NCBI GenBank assembly: GCA_963578605.1
Contig: CAUZEA010000019.1
Span: 5,105 to 69,104, forward strand
DNA from: JAKVCB01 sp963578605
GTDB taxonomy: Bacteria; Planctomycetota; Planctomycetia; Pirellulales; Lacipirellulaceae
Length of the DNA stretch: 64,000 bases
Direction of reading: 5' to 3'
Made by a program: the position numbers and the translations under genes. Positions 36,877-46,132 of the stretch are shown here, piece by piece (position 1 is the stretch's first letter; every line of letters starts with the position of its first letter). The notes below the pieces were generated by a model. The model had not been told where the DNA came from. It made no database searches and was given only the letters and a program-made list of their open reading frames with translations.

Positions 36877-37302
36877 CCAGGCGAAACCTGGGCAAAACCG
36901 GGGCGGAACCTGGGCGGAACCTGATGGCCCCGCGGCAACCATCAACCAGGATCACTGCGAGAGCCGCGAGATCGGTTTGCGAGATGGTGGCCGGTGGGTA
37001 GCGCCAACTGAGTAACGCCAACTGTGTAGCGCCAACGATTTTCAATGCAATCGCCTGGTAGCCTGCCAGACTGATTACCCCCCGAAGCACTCGGTCACGG
37101 GCTGTAAAGCTCTCGGTAAAGCAAGCACTATCGTAACGACCTCGCAATTTCGATTCGCACGGAAGCCGCTGATAGCAGCTTTCCCCAACGGCAAATTGCG
37201 ACCTGTCCCGTGCTGGTACGCGCCGGGCCGCTCTTGTGGCAAACAGCCAAATTCAGCTACAAACCTGCTTTCACATCAGCATCCCCGGGTGAGTCGTTGA
37301 CC
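36877..37302. other. Intergenic region with short tandem repeats
   Basis: A 426-bp gap between the GT81 gene and an exported hypothetical protein. It contains three imperfect 14-bp copies at 36998-37039 (core cgccaact) and a smaller 11-bp doublet (gggcggaacct) near 36900. No gene or clear promoter is seen. Confidence 0.5.
36998..37039. repeat. Tandem repeat, 3 x 14 bp
   Basis: Units gtagcgccaactga, gtaacgccaactgt and gtagcgccaacgat follow each other without gap. They are non-coding and of unknown purpose. Confidence 0.85.
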
Positions 37303-37956
37303 ATGCTCAAAACAGCTCTTATATCGATTGTCGGTGTTCCTGCTATCGTTGCGCTAACAACTTACCCCAGCAGAGGTCAAACCGAACCAACCGTCATCAC
37401 CCCGCTCGTTGAGTTAGTCACGCCGCAAACCACGTCAGACGGGATTAGACCCACGGGCTTCTTGGCAGGTCCACCGACCACATACCCTGCCGTGCCGACT
37501 GCGCCGGTCTCCGGTTCGATCACGGTCGACCCGATGACCTTGCGGATCCTGGAACTCCGTGACGAAATGGCGGGCACGTTTCGCTTCGAGAACCAAACCT
37601 TTGAACTTTACGAAGATCTTGCCAGGCCCGAGCAGCAGGTAGCAGACCGCGAAATCATAGCCACGGCTCTAGCTGGACTTTCGCCCAACGCCAAATCGAG
37701 CACAGCTGATTGGGTGACGGACAACGCGGTTCAAAGTGCCAACGTCTTCACAGCCCAGCAGGCGGCCGCGCTACGCTACGCCATCGACAGGCTCGAGCAG
37801 GTTGCGGCCACCCTGAACCGAGCAGAACTCTCTGAACAAGCAACCCAAATGCGAACACTCGCCAAATCAGTCGGCCTCAGCATGGACGATCCTAAAACGT
37901 CTCACGCGAAGCCTTCAGGCGAAGCGTCGTTGCCAGATCGCATTCTGCTGCGTTGA
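37303..37956 (+). CDS. Exported hypothetical protein
   Basis: A 217-residue protein with a signal peptide (MLKTALISIVGVPAIVALTT, cleavage near SRGQ). ATG 37303 is chosen because an earlier in-frame start at 37210 would put ~30 polar residues before it. The mature part has a Pro/Thr-rich stretch (AGPPTTYPAVPTAPVSG), then a mainly helical domain with a charged heptad-like pattern (LRILELRDEM, AIDRLEQVAATLNRAELSE). No family is recognised. It lies just upstream of the type IV pilus cluster on the same strand but ~480 bp away, so a link is not established. Confidence 0.65.
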   Translation: MLKTALISIVGVPAIVALTTYPSRGQTEPTVITPLVELVTPQTTSDGIRPTGFLAGPPTTYPAVPTAPVSGSITVDPMTLRILELRDEMAGTFRFENQTFELYEDLARPEQQVADREIIATALAGLSPNAKSSTADWVTDNAVQSANVFTAQQAAALRYAIDRLEQVAATLNRAELSEQATQMRTLAKSVGLSMDDPKTSHAKPSGEASLPDRILLR

Positions 37957-38438
37957 TCTCGAGGCGACATCGCCGGGCGTACCAACCCTACATCGGGTAC
38001 AAACCGCAATCACGCTCAAATCGCTATCTCTCCGAGCACGTGGGTCTCCCAACTCGCCGCTGGCAGTTTTCAGCCTGCCCCAGGCCGGAAGTAATGCCCC
38101 CATGGGTTGTTTTCACCGGGCAGTTTGAATTTCCGCCCTGAAGTCGTGGCGGCACCAGACACCCCTCAACCAACTGCCCAAGGATCGTTAAGCTTAGTTG
38201 ACACCCGGCAAGACGGGCCGATACTCTAATGATAGCTTGAATTTACTGCATTTAAGTGGCCAGCTGAACCAGCGTGCGATATGGTTTTGTCGGGCTGCCG
38301 AAAGGCACTGGCGGGTCCCTAATGGCCCGGTACTGACTGGTCAACTCGAATAGTGGTGTGTCGATCTGACGAAAGTTTTATTGTCGCTGTCGGTTTCGCA
38401 AATAGGCCCACCCCACTCATAACGGAACAGATTTCGCC
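37957..38438. other. Intergenic region upstream of the pilus/secretion cluster
   Basis: Of these 482 bp, only a candidate promoter at 38198-38227 stands out. No reading frame in it looks like a protein. Confidence 0.45.
38198..38227 (+). promoter_or_regulatory. Candidate sigma-70-type promoter for the pilus cluster
   Basis: A perfect TTGACA at 38198-38203 is followed after 18 bp by TACTCT at 38222-38227, a weak -10 box. It is ~210 bp upstream of the first pilB-like gene on the same strand. The -35 match is exact; the -10 match is only 3 of 6. Confidence 0.35.
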
Positions 38439-40139
38439 ATGCCCGCAGATTTTGGAGATTACCTGGTCGAACAGAGCATCGTTGGGCCCGAACAGTTGGC
38501 CGAAGCACGTGCGCTGGCAAGTTCCAACAGCGTGAAAGTGCACGAAGCGCTCATCCAACAGGGATATGCAAGTTCTGAGCAGGTTATGCAGGCCATGGCC
38601 GATAAGGAGGGTTACGAATTCTTCGACTTGCGCGATGTCCCGATCCCACCGCATGTGGTTGAATTGGTGCCCGAGTCGGTCTCTCGCGAAAATGTGATCG
38701 TTCCCCTGGCTGAAGAAGAGGATGGCACGCTTAAGATCCTGGTCAGCGACCCGTTCGACTACGATACCTTTGAAAAACTCCAGTTCATTCTGAACCGCAA
38801 GATCAACATTGCCCTGGCGACTCGCGAGAGCATTCTTGAGGCAATCAACCGAAACTACGGGCAAATGGGCGATGAGAGTGCCGACTCGATGCTCCAGGAA
38901 TTTACCGATACGGCTATCGACTTCACCGAAGCCGAGGAAAATCCGCAGGATGAGGATGACGTCGATGAATCGAGCGCACCGATTGTACGACTCGTTCAGC
39001 TGATGATCAACGAAGCGGTCCAGTTGCGGGCATCCGATATCCATATCGAACCCTTCGAAGACCGGGTGCGAATCCGCTATCGCATCGACGGGGTGCTTAT
39101 TGAGCGGGACAGCCCACCGCGACGACTACTAGGGGCACTGATCTCGCGGATAAAAATCCTCTCAAGAATGGACATTGCCGAACGTCGTCGCTGTCAGGAT
39201 GGCCGAATTAAGATCACCGCCGGCGGGAAAGAGCTCGATTTGCGTGTCAGCATGCTACCCACCAATCATGGCCAATCGTGCGTGATGCGACTGCTGGATA
39301 AAGACACCATCAAAGTTGGTGTGCAGCAATTGGGGCTTGGTGATCAGGATTTCCACCTCTTCCGCAACCTGATTCGGAGGCCTAACGGCATTGTGCTAGT
39401 GACCGGTCCGACCGGCTCGGGCAAAACCACGACCTTGTATGCGGCCATGAACGAGCTGAACCAGCCAGACCGCAAGATCATCACGGCCGAGGATCCTGTG
39501 GAGTACTACCTGCCCGGGATCAACCAAGTCGAGGTTCGGCACAATATCGGACTCGATTTTGCGGCCATTATACGTTCGATGCTGCGACAAGCACCAAACA
39601 TCATTTTAGTGGGTGAAATGCGAGATTACGAGACAGCAAGCATGGGGATCCAGGCTTCACTAACTGGACATCTGGTTTTCAGTACGCTACATACGAACGA
39701 TGCGCCCGGTGCCATTACACGAATGATTGATATGGGTGTACCTGCTTACCTGGTGGCAGGGAGTGTCATCGGCATTTTGGCTCAACGTTTGGTGCGTGTG
39801 GTGTGCTCGAAATGCAAGCAGCCACACTTGCCTCCGGAGCGGGAGCTAACGGCTGCGGGAATCACGCCGGAGCAGGCGGGCTCGGCTTCGTTTATGAAAG
39901 GAACGGGCTGCAATCACTGCGGAAACAGCGGATATCGCGGCCGACTGGGAATTTTTGAGTTACTTAGGATGAGCAGTGGGGTCCGCGAACTGGCTTTTCA
40001 GGGGGCATCGACCCCCCAGATTCGAGCAGAAGCTGTAAAAGAAGGTATGACATCACTTTACGACGACGGAATACGCAAAGTGTTGTCAGGAGTTACCACC
40101 ATCGAAGAGATTTTCCGGGTGGCCCAAAAGAGCACGTAA
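38439..40139 (+). CDS. pilB: PilB/GspE-type assembly ATPase (first copy)
   Basis: A 566-residue hexameric ATPase that powers pilus or pseudopilus extension at the inner membrane. It begins with an MshEN-type domain (FGDYLVEQSIVGPEQLAEA; IPPHVVELVPESVSRE), then the linker and ATPase core. Walker A is GPTGSGKTT starting at residue 323, Walker B is ILVGEMRDYET, and His box TGHLVFSTLHTNDA is present. The tetracysteine zinc site is CSKC...CNHC near the C-terminus. It opens the same-strand cluster that runs to 58.3 kb. A second copy is at 41718-43436, so the two may serve different fibres or act together. Confidence 0.92.
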   Translation: MPADFGDYLVEQSIVGPEQLAEARALASSNSVKVHEALIQQGYASSEQVMQAMADKEGYEFFDLRDVPIPPHVVELVPESVSRENVIVPLAEEEDGTLKILVSDPFDYDTFEKLQFILNRKINIALATRESILEAINRNYGQMGDESADSMLQEFTDTAIDFTEAEENPQDEDDVDESSAPIVRLVQLMINEAVQLRASDIHIEPFEDRVRIRYRIDGVLIERDSPPRRLLGALISRIKILSRMDIAERRRCQDGRIKITAGGKELDLRVSMLPTNHGQSCVMRLLDKDTIKVGVQQLGLGDQDFHLFRNLIRRPNGIVLVTGPTGSGKTTTLYAAMNELNQPDRKIITAEDPVEYYLPGINQVEVRHNIGLDFAAIIRSMLRQAPNIILVGEMRDYETASMGIQASLTGHLVFSTLHTNDAPGAITRMIDMGVPAYLVAGSVIGILAQRLVRVVCSKCKQPHLPPERELTAAGITPEQAGSASFMKGTGCNHCGNSGYRGRLGIFELLRMSSGVRELAFQGASTPQIRAEAVKEGMTSLYDDGIRKVLSGVTTIEEIFRVAQKST

Positions 40140-40548
40140 TTGCCGGTGACCGGTACCGGTCGGCCGTGAAAATAGCCACTTTATCGTTGGAGAAGCTCTT
40201 TTTTAGGTTGAGCACCTGGCATTGAAGGCGAATAATTCAGCAATGGGTCGTTGCACAGGAAAACCGGAACAGGGCATCTAAAGCGTTGTTTTCAAGGCCT
40301 GTTGATTGCGTTTTGCCATTTACAGGTCGTGTGACGGGTCACGTGGTCTTAGGAACTGCAGCACGTTGTCGGATGGGTTGCCTGCCACATCTCGCGTCTG
40401 GAACAACCGTTCCTGATCGTCAGATTCACCGCACGGCATGATCGGTCCACGCAAGCCAGAAGGGGCTTCCCTGGCAAAAGCAAGCCTGATCAGCAGGATA
40501 GGTTGGCCAAGTCACACGCCGTCGCCAGTTACAAGGGAAAATTAAAGG
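40140..40548 (+). other. Intergenic region between pilB and pilT
   Basis: A 409-bp gap on a run of same-strand genes. It may hold a promoter for pilT, but I found no clear elements, gene or repeat in it. Confidence 0.4.
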
Positions 40549-41661
40549 ATGGGAACACTTCTGGTTGATAAGCTGCTCTCTGCAACCGTTAAGCAGGAGG
40601 CTAGTGATCTGCACCTCACGGTTGGTCAACCGCCGGTGCTACGCGTGCACGGGCGGATGCAGCGTTTGAAGACCAAGGTCCTGGAACCGGCCGATACGAC
40701 AGCCCTGATGAAGAGCATCACGCCAGAACGGTGCCAACAGGAGTTTCAGGAGACCGGCAGCACTGACTTTGGTTTTACGTTTGGGGAGTCTGCCCGCTTC
40801 CGGGTCTCGGTGTTTCGACAGCGAGGCAATGTGGCGATGGTTCTGCGGCAGATCCCGGTCGAACTCTGGACGATGGACCAGTTGAACATTCCGCCGATTT
40901 TCAAGCAGATGATGATGCGACCACGGGGGTTGATTCTGGTGACCGGTCCCACCGGGTCGGGGAAATCGACATCGCTGGCGGCAATGATCGACTACATCAA
41001 CGACTGCTGCGATCACCACATCATCACGATCGAAGACCCGATTGAGTTCTATCACACGCACAAGAAATCGACGGTCAACCAGCGGGAAGTGGGCGTCGAC
41101 GTGACCTCCTTTGCCGAGGCGATTCGTCGCGCTTTGCGGCAAGACCCCGACATCATCCTCGTTGGTGAGATGCGGGACCTGGAAACGATCGAAGCAGCCA
41201 TCACGGCAGCGGAAACAGGGCACATTGTCTTTGCAACGCTGCACACCTCAAGTGCTGCCGGCACGATCAACCGCATCATCGATGTGTTTCCGACCAACCA
41301 ACAAGAGCAGATTCGCACCCAGCTGGCGTCGGCAATTATTGGGATCCTGGCGCAGCAACTCTTGAAAAAAGAGGGGGGCGGGCGCGTGGCTGCGTTCGAA
41401 ACGTTGGTCGTGACACCAGGTATCGCAAACCTGATTCGCGAAAACAAAATCTTCCGCATCACCTCTGCCATTCAAACCGGGCAACGTCACGGCATGCAAT
41501 TGTTGGATGACCACCTCTTTCACCTCTGGCAAGAAGGTACCATCAGCAAGGAAAACGGCATGGGTAAGGCGAATTACCCGGAGGATTTAGCCAACAGGAT
41601 TGCTGCTGCAGAACGCGGGGTCTTTGATGATACACCCGATCAAGAAGAGGGCGTCGCGTAG
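40549..41661 (+). CDS. pilT: PilT retraction ATPase
   Basis: A 370-residue ATPase of normal PilT length. It drives pilus disassembly, giving twitching motility. Seen are ASDLHLTVGQPPVLRVHG at the start, Walker A GPTGSGKS (133-140), the Asp box HIITIEDPIEF, Walker B DIILVGEMRDLET, and the His box AETGHIVFATLHTSSA. The motif AIRRALRQDPD matches PilT. There is no zinc tetracysteine, as expected. Its presence favours a true dynamic pilus over pure type II secretion. It is followed by the second pilB after 56 bp. Confidence 0.93.
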   Translation: MGTLLVDKLLSATVKQEASDLHLTVGQPPVLRVHGRMQRLKTKVLEPADTTALMKSITPERCQQEFQETGSTDFGFTFGESARFRVSVFRQRGNVAMVLRQIPVELWTMDQLNIPPIFKQMMMRPRGLILVTGPTGSGKSTSLAAMIDYINDCCDHHIITIEDPIEFYHTHKKSTVNQREVGVDVTSFAEAIRRALRQDPDIILVGEMRDLETIEAAITAAETGHIVFATLHTSSAAGTINRIIDVFPTNQQEQIRTQLASAIIGILAQQLLKKEGGGRVAAFETLVVTPGIANLIRENKIFRITSAIQTGQRHGMQLLDDHLFHLWQEGTISKENGMGKANYPEDLANRIAAAERGVFDDTPDQEEGVA

Positions 41662-41717
41662 CGAGAACGTCAGTCGTATTCATGGAAACAACATTCCTAT
41701 CCAGTTGATATCGAAAC

Positions 41718-43436
41718 ATGGCACATCGACGTATCGGACAAGTCCTGGTGGATATGGGGTTCGTTTCTGACGAACAACTTGAACTGCTGTTGGACGAACA
41801 GCAGCAGCACCCAGGACAATTGTTGGGGCAGGTCGCCATCGATATAGGCCTGCTCAGCGAGGAGCAACTCGCCCAGGCATTGGCCGAACAACTGTCGCTC
41901 CAGGCGGTCACCGTAACCGATTTGACAATCGCCAAGGACGTGCTGGAACTGGTAACCGAACCGATGGCACAGATGTACCGCATCGTCCCCATCGAGTTTG
42001 ATGGCAGCACACTAACCATTGCCACGGCGGACCCCCAAAACCTGAGCACTCAGGATGAGCTGCGCACCTTCCTCGGCTACAACATCCGCGTGGTCGTCGC
42101 GACCGAGACGGGCATGATAGCCGCCCTGGAAAGGTATTTCGGTGAAAGTAACGAAAGTGTCGAAAGCCTGGTTGCTGCACTGGAAGATGACGAAGACCTG
42201 GCCAGGGCAGCCGCTGAAGTGAATACCGACGGTCCGATTGACCTCACCAGTGTTGAAGCACTGGCCGACAGTGCCCCGGTCCGCAAATTGCTGAACATGG
42301 TTTTGTTGTTGGCGATCAAGGACCATGCCAGTGACTTGCATTTTGAGCCGTTTGAAGACGAGTTTCGCATTCGCATCAAGGCCGACGGCGTACTCTACGA
42401 GATGGTACCGCCACCCAGGCATTTGGCGTTTGCGATCACGACGCGAATCAAGGTGATGGCCAATCTCGATATCGCCGAACGTCGTTTGCCACAAGATGGC
42501 CGGATCGACCTCGCCGTCGGCGGGCACCCCATTGACTTGCGCATCAGTGTCTTGCCAACCATGTTTGGCGAAAGCGTCGTGATGCGGGTTTTGGATCGGT
42601 CGGTTGTTTCGCTCGACTTGGAAAAGGTGGGACTGGATGACCGCACGTTGACTGAATTTCGCGACGTGATCAAAAAACCCAACGGGATTGTGCTCGTGAC
42701 CGGACCCACCGGGTCCGGCAAAACAACGACGCTTTATTCGGCACTGAACGAACTTAACCAGATTGAAGACAAACTCATCACGACCGAGGATCCGGTTGAA
42801 TACGACATGGAGGGGATTGTGCAGGTGCCAATTGACGCGGCGATCGGCAACACGTTTGCCAATTGTTTGCGGGCAATCCTCCGCCAGGATCCTGACAAAA
42901 TTCTCGTCGGGGAAATTCGTGACCTGGAAACTGCCGAAATCGCGGTCCAAGCCTCGCTAACGGGGCACCTCGTCTTCAGCACACTGCATACCAACGACGC
43001 CCCCAGCACAATCACACGAATGAGAGACATGGGGGTGCCGACCTTCCTGATCACGGCAACCGTCGAGGCCATCCTGGCCCAGCGGTTGATCCGCACGATC
43101 TGCACAAATTGCCGGGAAGAGTATACCCCCTCACAAGAAATCCTAGACGACCTCGACCTGAGTACCGAAGACCTCCGTGGCAAGAAGGTTTATCGCGGGG
43201 CTGGCTGTGAAGTCTGCAACAACACCGGTTACAAGGGCCGAGTCGGGTTATTCGAATTCATGATCATGACGAACGAGTTGCGCGATCTGATTATGGACAA
43301 CGCTTCAACCGATCTGTTGCGCAACATGGCCTGCCGACAAGGTATGCGCAATTTGCGTGATATTGGCATCAAGGCTTGCTTTGACGGAATTACAACACCC
43401 GATGAAGTCATTCGAGAGACGATCATCGAAAGTTAA
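41718..43436 (+). CDS. pilB: PilB/GspE-type assembly ATPase (second copy)
   Basis: A 572-residue ATPase. The N-terminal MshEN domain (RIGQVLVDMGFVSDEQLELL; LSEEQLAQALAEQLSL) is followed by the core with Walker A GPTGSGKT (329-336), Walker B ILVGEIRDLET, and zinc cysteines CTNC...CEVC. It is clearly related to but divergent from the copy at 38439-40139 and is closer in order to the platform protein gene, which begins 23 bp downstream. This spacing suggests the pair functions together, as in GspE-GspF or PilB-PilC partners. Confidence 0.92.
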   Translation: MAHRRIGQVLVDMGFVSDEQLELLLDEQQQHPGQLLGQVAIDIGLLSEEQLAQALAEQLSLQAVTVTDLTIAKDVLELVTEPMAQMYRIVPIEFDGSTLTIATADPQNLSTQDELRTFLGYNIRVVVATETGMIAALERYFGESNESVESLVAALEDDEDLARAAAEVNTDGPIDLTSVEALADSAPVRKLLNMVLLLAIKDHASDLHFEPFEDEFRIRIKADGVLYEMVPPPRHLAFAITTRIKVMANLDIAERRLPQDGRIDLAVGGHPIDLRISVLPTMFGESVVMRVLDRSVVSLDLEKVGLDDRTLTEFRDVIKKPNGIVLVTGPTGSGKTTTLYSALNELNQIEDKLITTEDPVEYDMEGIVQVPIDAAIGNTFANCLRAILRQDPDKILVGEIRDLETAEIAVQASLTGHLVFSTLHTNDAPSTITRMRDMGVPTFLITATVEAILAQRLIRTICTNCREEYTPSQEILDDLDLSTEDLRGKKVYRGAGCEVCNNTGYKGRVGLFEFMIMTNELRDLIMDNASTDLLRNMACRQGMRNLRDIGIKACFDGITTPDEVIRETIIES

Positions 43437-43459
43437 CGACTGGCAACAGGATAACGACG

Positions 43460-44788
43460 ATGCCAACTTTTCAATTCGAAGCGATGGACTCGACCGGTGC
43501 GGAAATCAAAGATGTGATTGATGCGCCGTCCGAAGAAGATGCCCAGGCCACCATACGGCAAATGGGCTACTTCGTGACAAAAATCACGGTCAAAAAGAGT
43601 CGCAAAAAAGCCGACGGGGCCGGCCCCACCAAGAAAAAACGGGGGTTTGTGTTTGGTGGCGTCAGGTCCAAAGAGCTAACGGTCTTCACCCGTCAGCTTT
43701 CAATTCTCCAGGATGCCGGCCTGCCCATCCTACGCAGCCTGAGAATCCTTGCCGGACAAGGCAAACCAGGTCGACTTAAATACTCACTCGAAGATACCTG
43801 CGACGCGATTGAAGCGGGCGACACGCTCTCGGAGGCCATGGCCAAAAGCCCCAAGTGCTTCAACCGCCTTTACGTCAACATGATCAAGGCGGGGGAGGCC
43901 GGCGGTGCTCTGGAAGTCATCCTCCAGCGCCTGGCCGAATTCCAGGAACGGGCCGAATCACTCAAACGTAAAGTCAAAGGGGCGATGGTCTATCCGGTCG
44001 TCGTCATTATGGTTGCGGTTTGCATCTTGACCTTCATCATGATCAAGATTGTCCCCGAATTCGAAAAAATCTTTGTCGAATTCGATTTGGAACTCCCCCC
44101 TATGACGCTCATGTTGGTTGCTGTATCCAACTGGTGCGTGACCTATTGGTATTTGATACCTGGTATCCCGATCTCGATCTGGCTGATGGTCAAGCTGATC
44201 CGAAAATTCAAACATGGTCGAATTGGCTGGGATCAGTTCGTCCTAAAAGTCCCTATTTTCGGGCAACTGGTCGAAAAGAATATACTCGCGCGCACCACCC
44301 GGACCCTGGGAACCCTGGTCTCCAGTGGTGTGCCCATTCTCGAAGCATTGAACATTACCCGCGATACCAGCGGCAACGCAATTTTCGAACACATGTATAG
44401 CAAAGTGAGTGAAGCGATTCGCGAAGGTGAATCGATCGCCAAGCCCATGAAAGAAAACTCGTCGCCTGGATTTCACCCCGTGGCAGCTTTCTTCTGGTTC
44501 TGCTTCATAGGTGGTCCGCTCGGGCTGCTGTTGTATCTATTGAAATTTAACAAACGCATCGTCGACGACATCGTCGTCAATATGGTTGATGTGGGCGAGG
44601 AAACGGGTGAACTCGATACGATGCTCTACAAGGTCGCCGACACTTACGACGAAGAGGTGGCTGTGCTGACCGAGAGTCTCACCAAGCTGATGGAACCACT
44701 CTTGATTATTTTCCTGGGCGGAGCGGTTGGATTTATCGTGATCGCCCTGTTCATCCCATTGGTGAAACTGATTGAAGGCTTGTCGTAA
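43460..44788 (+). CDS. pilC: PilC/GspF inner-membrane platform protein with insertion
   Basis: A 442-residue polytopic membrane protein. Two T2SSF domains are present: the first with ELTVFTRQLSILQDAGLPIL, IKAGEAGGALEVILQRLAEF and membrane helices near 176-198 and 217-245; the second with ARTTRTLGTLVSSGVPILEA and VDVGEETGELDTMLYKVADTY, ending in a helix (LLIIFLGGAVGFIVIALFIP). Between GESIAKPMKENSS and IVVNMVDVGEE there is an insertion of ~33 residues (336-368) containing an extra hydrophobic segment (VAAFFWFCFIGGPLGLLLYL). Standard members have a short loop here. It anchors the ATPase to the growing fibre. Confidence 0.9.
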   Translation: MPTFQFEAMDSTGAEIKDVIDAPSEEDAQATIRQMGYFVTKITVKKSRKKADGAGPTKKKRGFVFGGVRSKELTVFTRQLSILQDAGLPILRSLRILAGQGKPGRLKYSLEDTCDAIEAGDTLSEAMAKSPKCFNRLYVNMIKAGEAGGALEVILQRLAEFQERAESLKRKVKGAMVYPVVVIMVAVCILTFIMIKIVPEFEKIFVEFDLELPPMTLMLVAVSNWCVTYWYLIPGIPISIWLMVKLIRKFKHGRIGWDQFVLKVPIFGQLVEKNILARTTRTLGTLVSSGVPILEALNITRDTSGNAIFEHMYSKVSEAIREGESIAKPMKENSSPGFHPVAAFFWFCFIGGPLGLLLYLLKFNKRIVDDIVVNMVDVGEETGELDTMLYKVADTYDEEVAVLTESLTKLMEPLLIIFLGGAVGFIVIALFIPLVKLIEGLS

Positions 44789-45076
44789 GGCAAGCGAAAG
44801 TGCCACGCAAAGGCACATGATTCCCGGCAGGCCAGTCGTCCGGGGGCACAAACAACAACCGAGCCAACCGAAACCGTTCACGGGCCCGCGCCGGCCGGCA
44901 GGAGCCTTTGGAGCAAATGCTCCACCGCCGGTAAACGCGCCTCCGGTGGGACCCCGCCCGAATTGAACTCAAGAAACCGCACCTGGAAAGGATTTATGCC
45001 AACGAAGACTGCCGTTGCCAACCAAGACTACCGTTGGCACGTAAGACCACAGTGTGACCGAGGAGAGACCGTTGTT

Positions 45077-46132
45077 ATGGCACGCCCATTTGCACGCATC
45101 CCTAGCCGCCACCAGAAAACCGCAGCTTTCACTTTGGTAGAGCTGTTGGTGGTGATCACGATTATGGCCATCCTGGCGGCGCTATTGATCCCGGCGGTCA
45201 TTTCGGCCCAGCGCCGGGCCCAGTCAACCCGCATCAAGATGGAAATCGACCAACTCGCCACCGGATTTGAAGACTACCGCAATGACGTGGCTGGGGAATA
45301 TCCACCCAATGCCTGGTTTGTGAATTCCCAAACCCACAATGCCAATGCCGTCGTACGCCATTTCAAGAAGGCCTTTCCCCGCCATCGAGAACCGGAGGCC
45401 TTGATTCGTGGTCTTTCTGGATACGGAACCGGCACTGTTGTTCTACCTGGCGGCTTGAGCCCGGCTGAGGCGGTCTTCTTCTGGCTGGGTGGATTCAGTT
45501 CCGACCCCAAGTACCCCATCTCCGGACCCGGTGGGCCCTCATTCCTGGTTGGTCAACTAGACAACATTGAAGATCGCAACCGGACCTACGATTTCGATCT
45601 CACACGACTGGGGACAGGCGAAGGGATCGACGTGCAGACCGCACTTCAGAATGGCTCAGTCCGCGCGGTGCAATATTCGTTTGGCAACCAAACCCGGCGA
45701 ATCAATTTCTGGCAGTACTACCCCCCCAAATCTACCAAGCCTTTCGTTTACTTTGATACCTCCCGGTCCAAACCGCGTGCCCACGAAACTGCCATTTATG
45801 CCTCAGCCGTAGTCCACCCGACTATTGCTGGGGTTGCACCCATCAAACGCCTGGCAACCACGCTCGTCTCGCCGAGTAACCCGACCATCCAAGACGTTCG
45901 CTACGCCAACGAAGACAAGTTTCAGATCCTGCACGCCGGGGTAGACGACGACTGGGGAGGAGATATTGACAGTGACAATTCTTTGTTCGACGCGGTGCGT
46001 ATCAATTTTTTCAATCCTTCGGCCAGCCTCCCGACTGGAATTCTCTTATACCCCGACGGCCCCTTCACGGCTGAGTTGGGCGATACGGTGATGAACTTCG
46101 ACGAACGGACCCTGCAAGACGCCCAGCCATGA
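45077..46132 (+). CDS. Type II/IV prepilin-like protein 1
   Basis: A 351-residue pseudopilin. The leader RHQKTAA precedes the class III motif FTLVELLVVITIMAILAALLIP, followed by a GspG-like helix (AQRRAQSTRIKMEIDQLATG). The residue before the cleavage site is Ala, not the usual Gly. ATG 45077 has a good upstream GAGGAG; ATG 44996 also has a ribosome-like site and would lengthen the leader by 27 residues. The large C-terminal part has no family that I recognise. Its stop overlaps the next start (ATGA), so the two are translationally coupled. Confidence 0.82.
   Translation: MARPFARIPSRHQKTAAFTLVELLVVITIMAILAALLIPAVISAQRRAQSTRIKMEIDQLATGFEDYRNDVAGEYPPNAWFVNSQTHNANAVVRHFKKAFPRHREPEALIRGLSGYGTGTVVLPGGLSPAEAVFFWLGGFSSDPKYPISGPGGPSFLVGQLDNIEDRNRTYDFDLTRLGTGEGIDVQTALQNGSVRAVQYSFGNQTRRINFWQYYPPKSTKPFVYFDTSRSKPRAHETAIYASAVVHPTIAGVAPIKRLATTLVSPSNPTIQDVRYANEDKFQILHAGVDDDWGGDIDSDNSLFDAVRINFFNPSASLPTGILLYPDGPFTAELGDTVMNFDERTLQDAQP

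Noticed and set aside
44772..44966. 64-residue Pro-rich reading frame
   Set aside because: It overlaps the end of pilC and an untranslated gap, has low-complexity composition and no ribosome site. Not supported as a gene.
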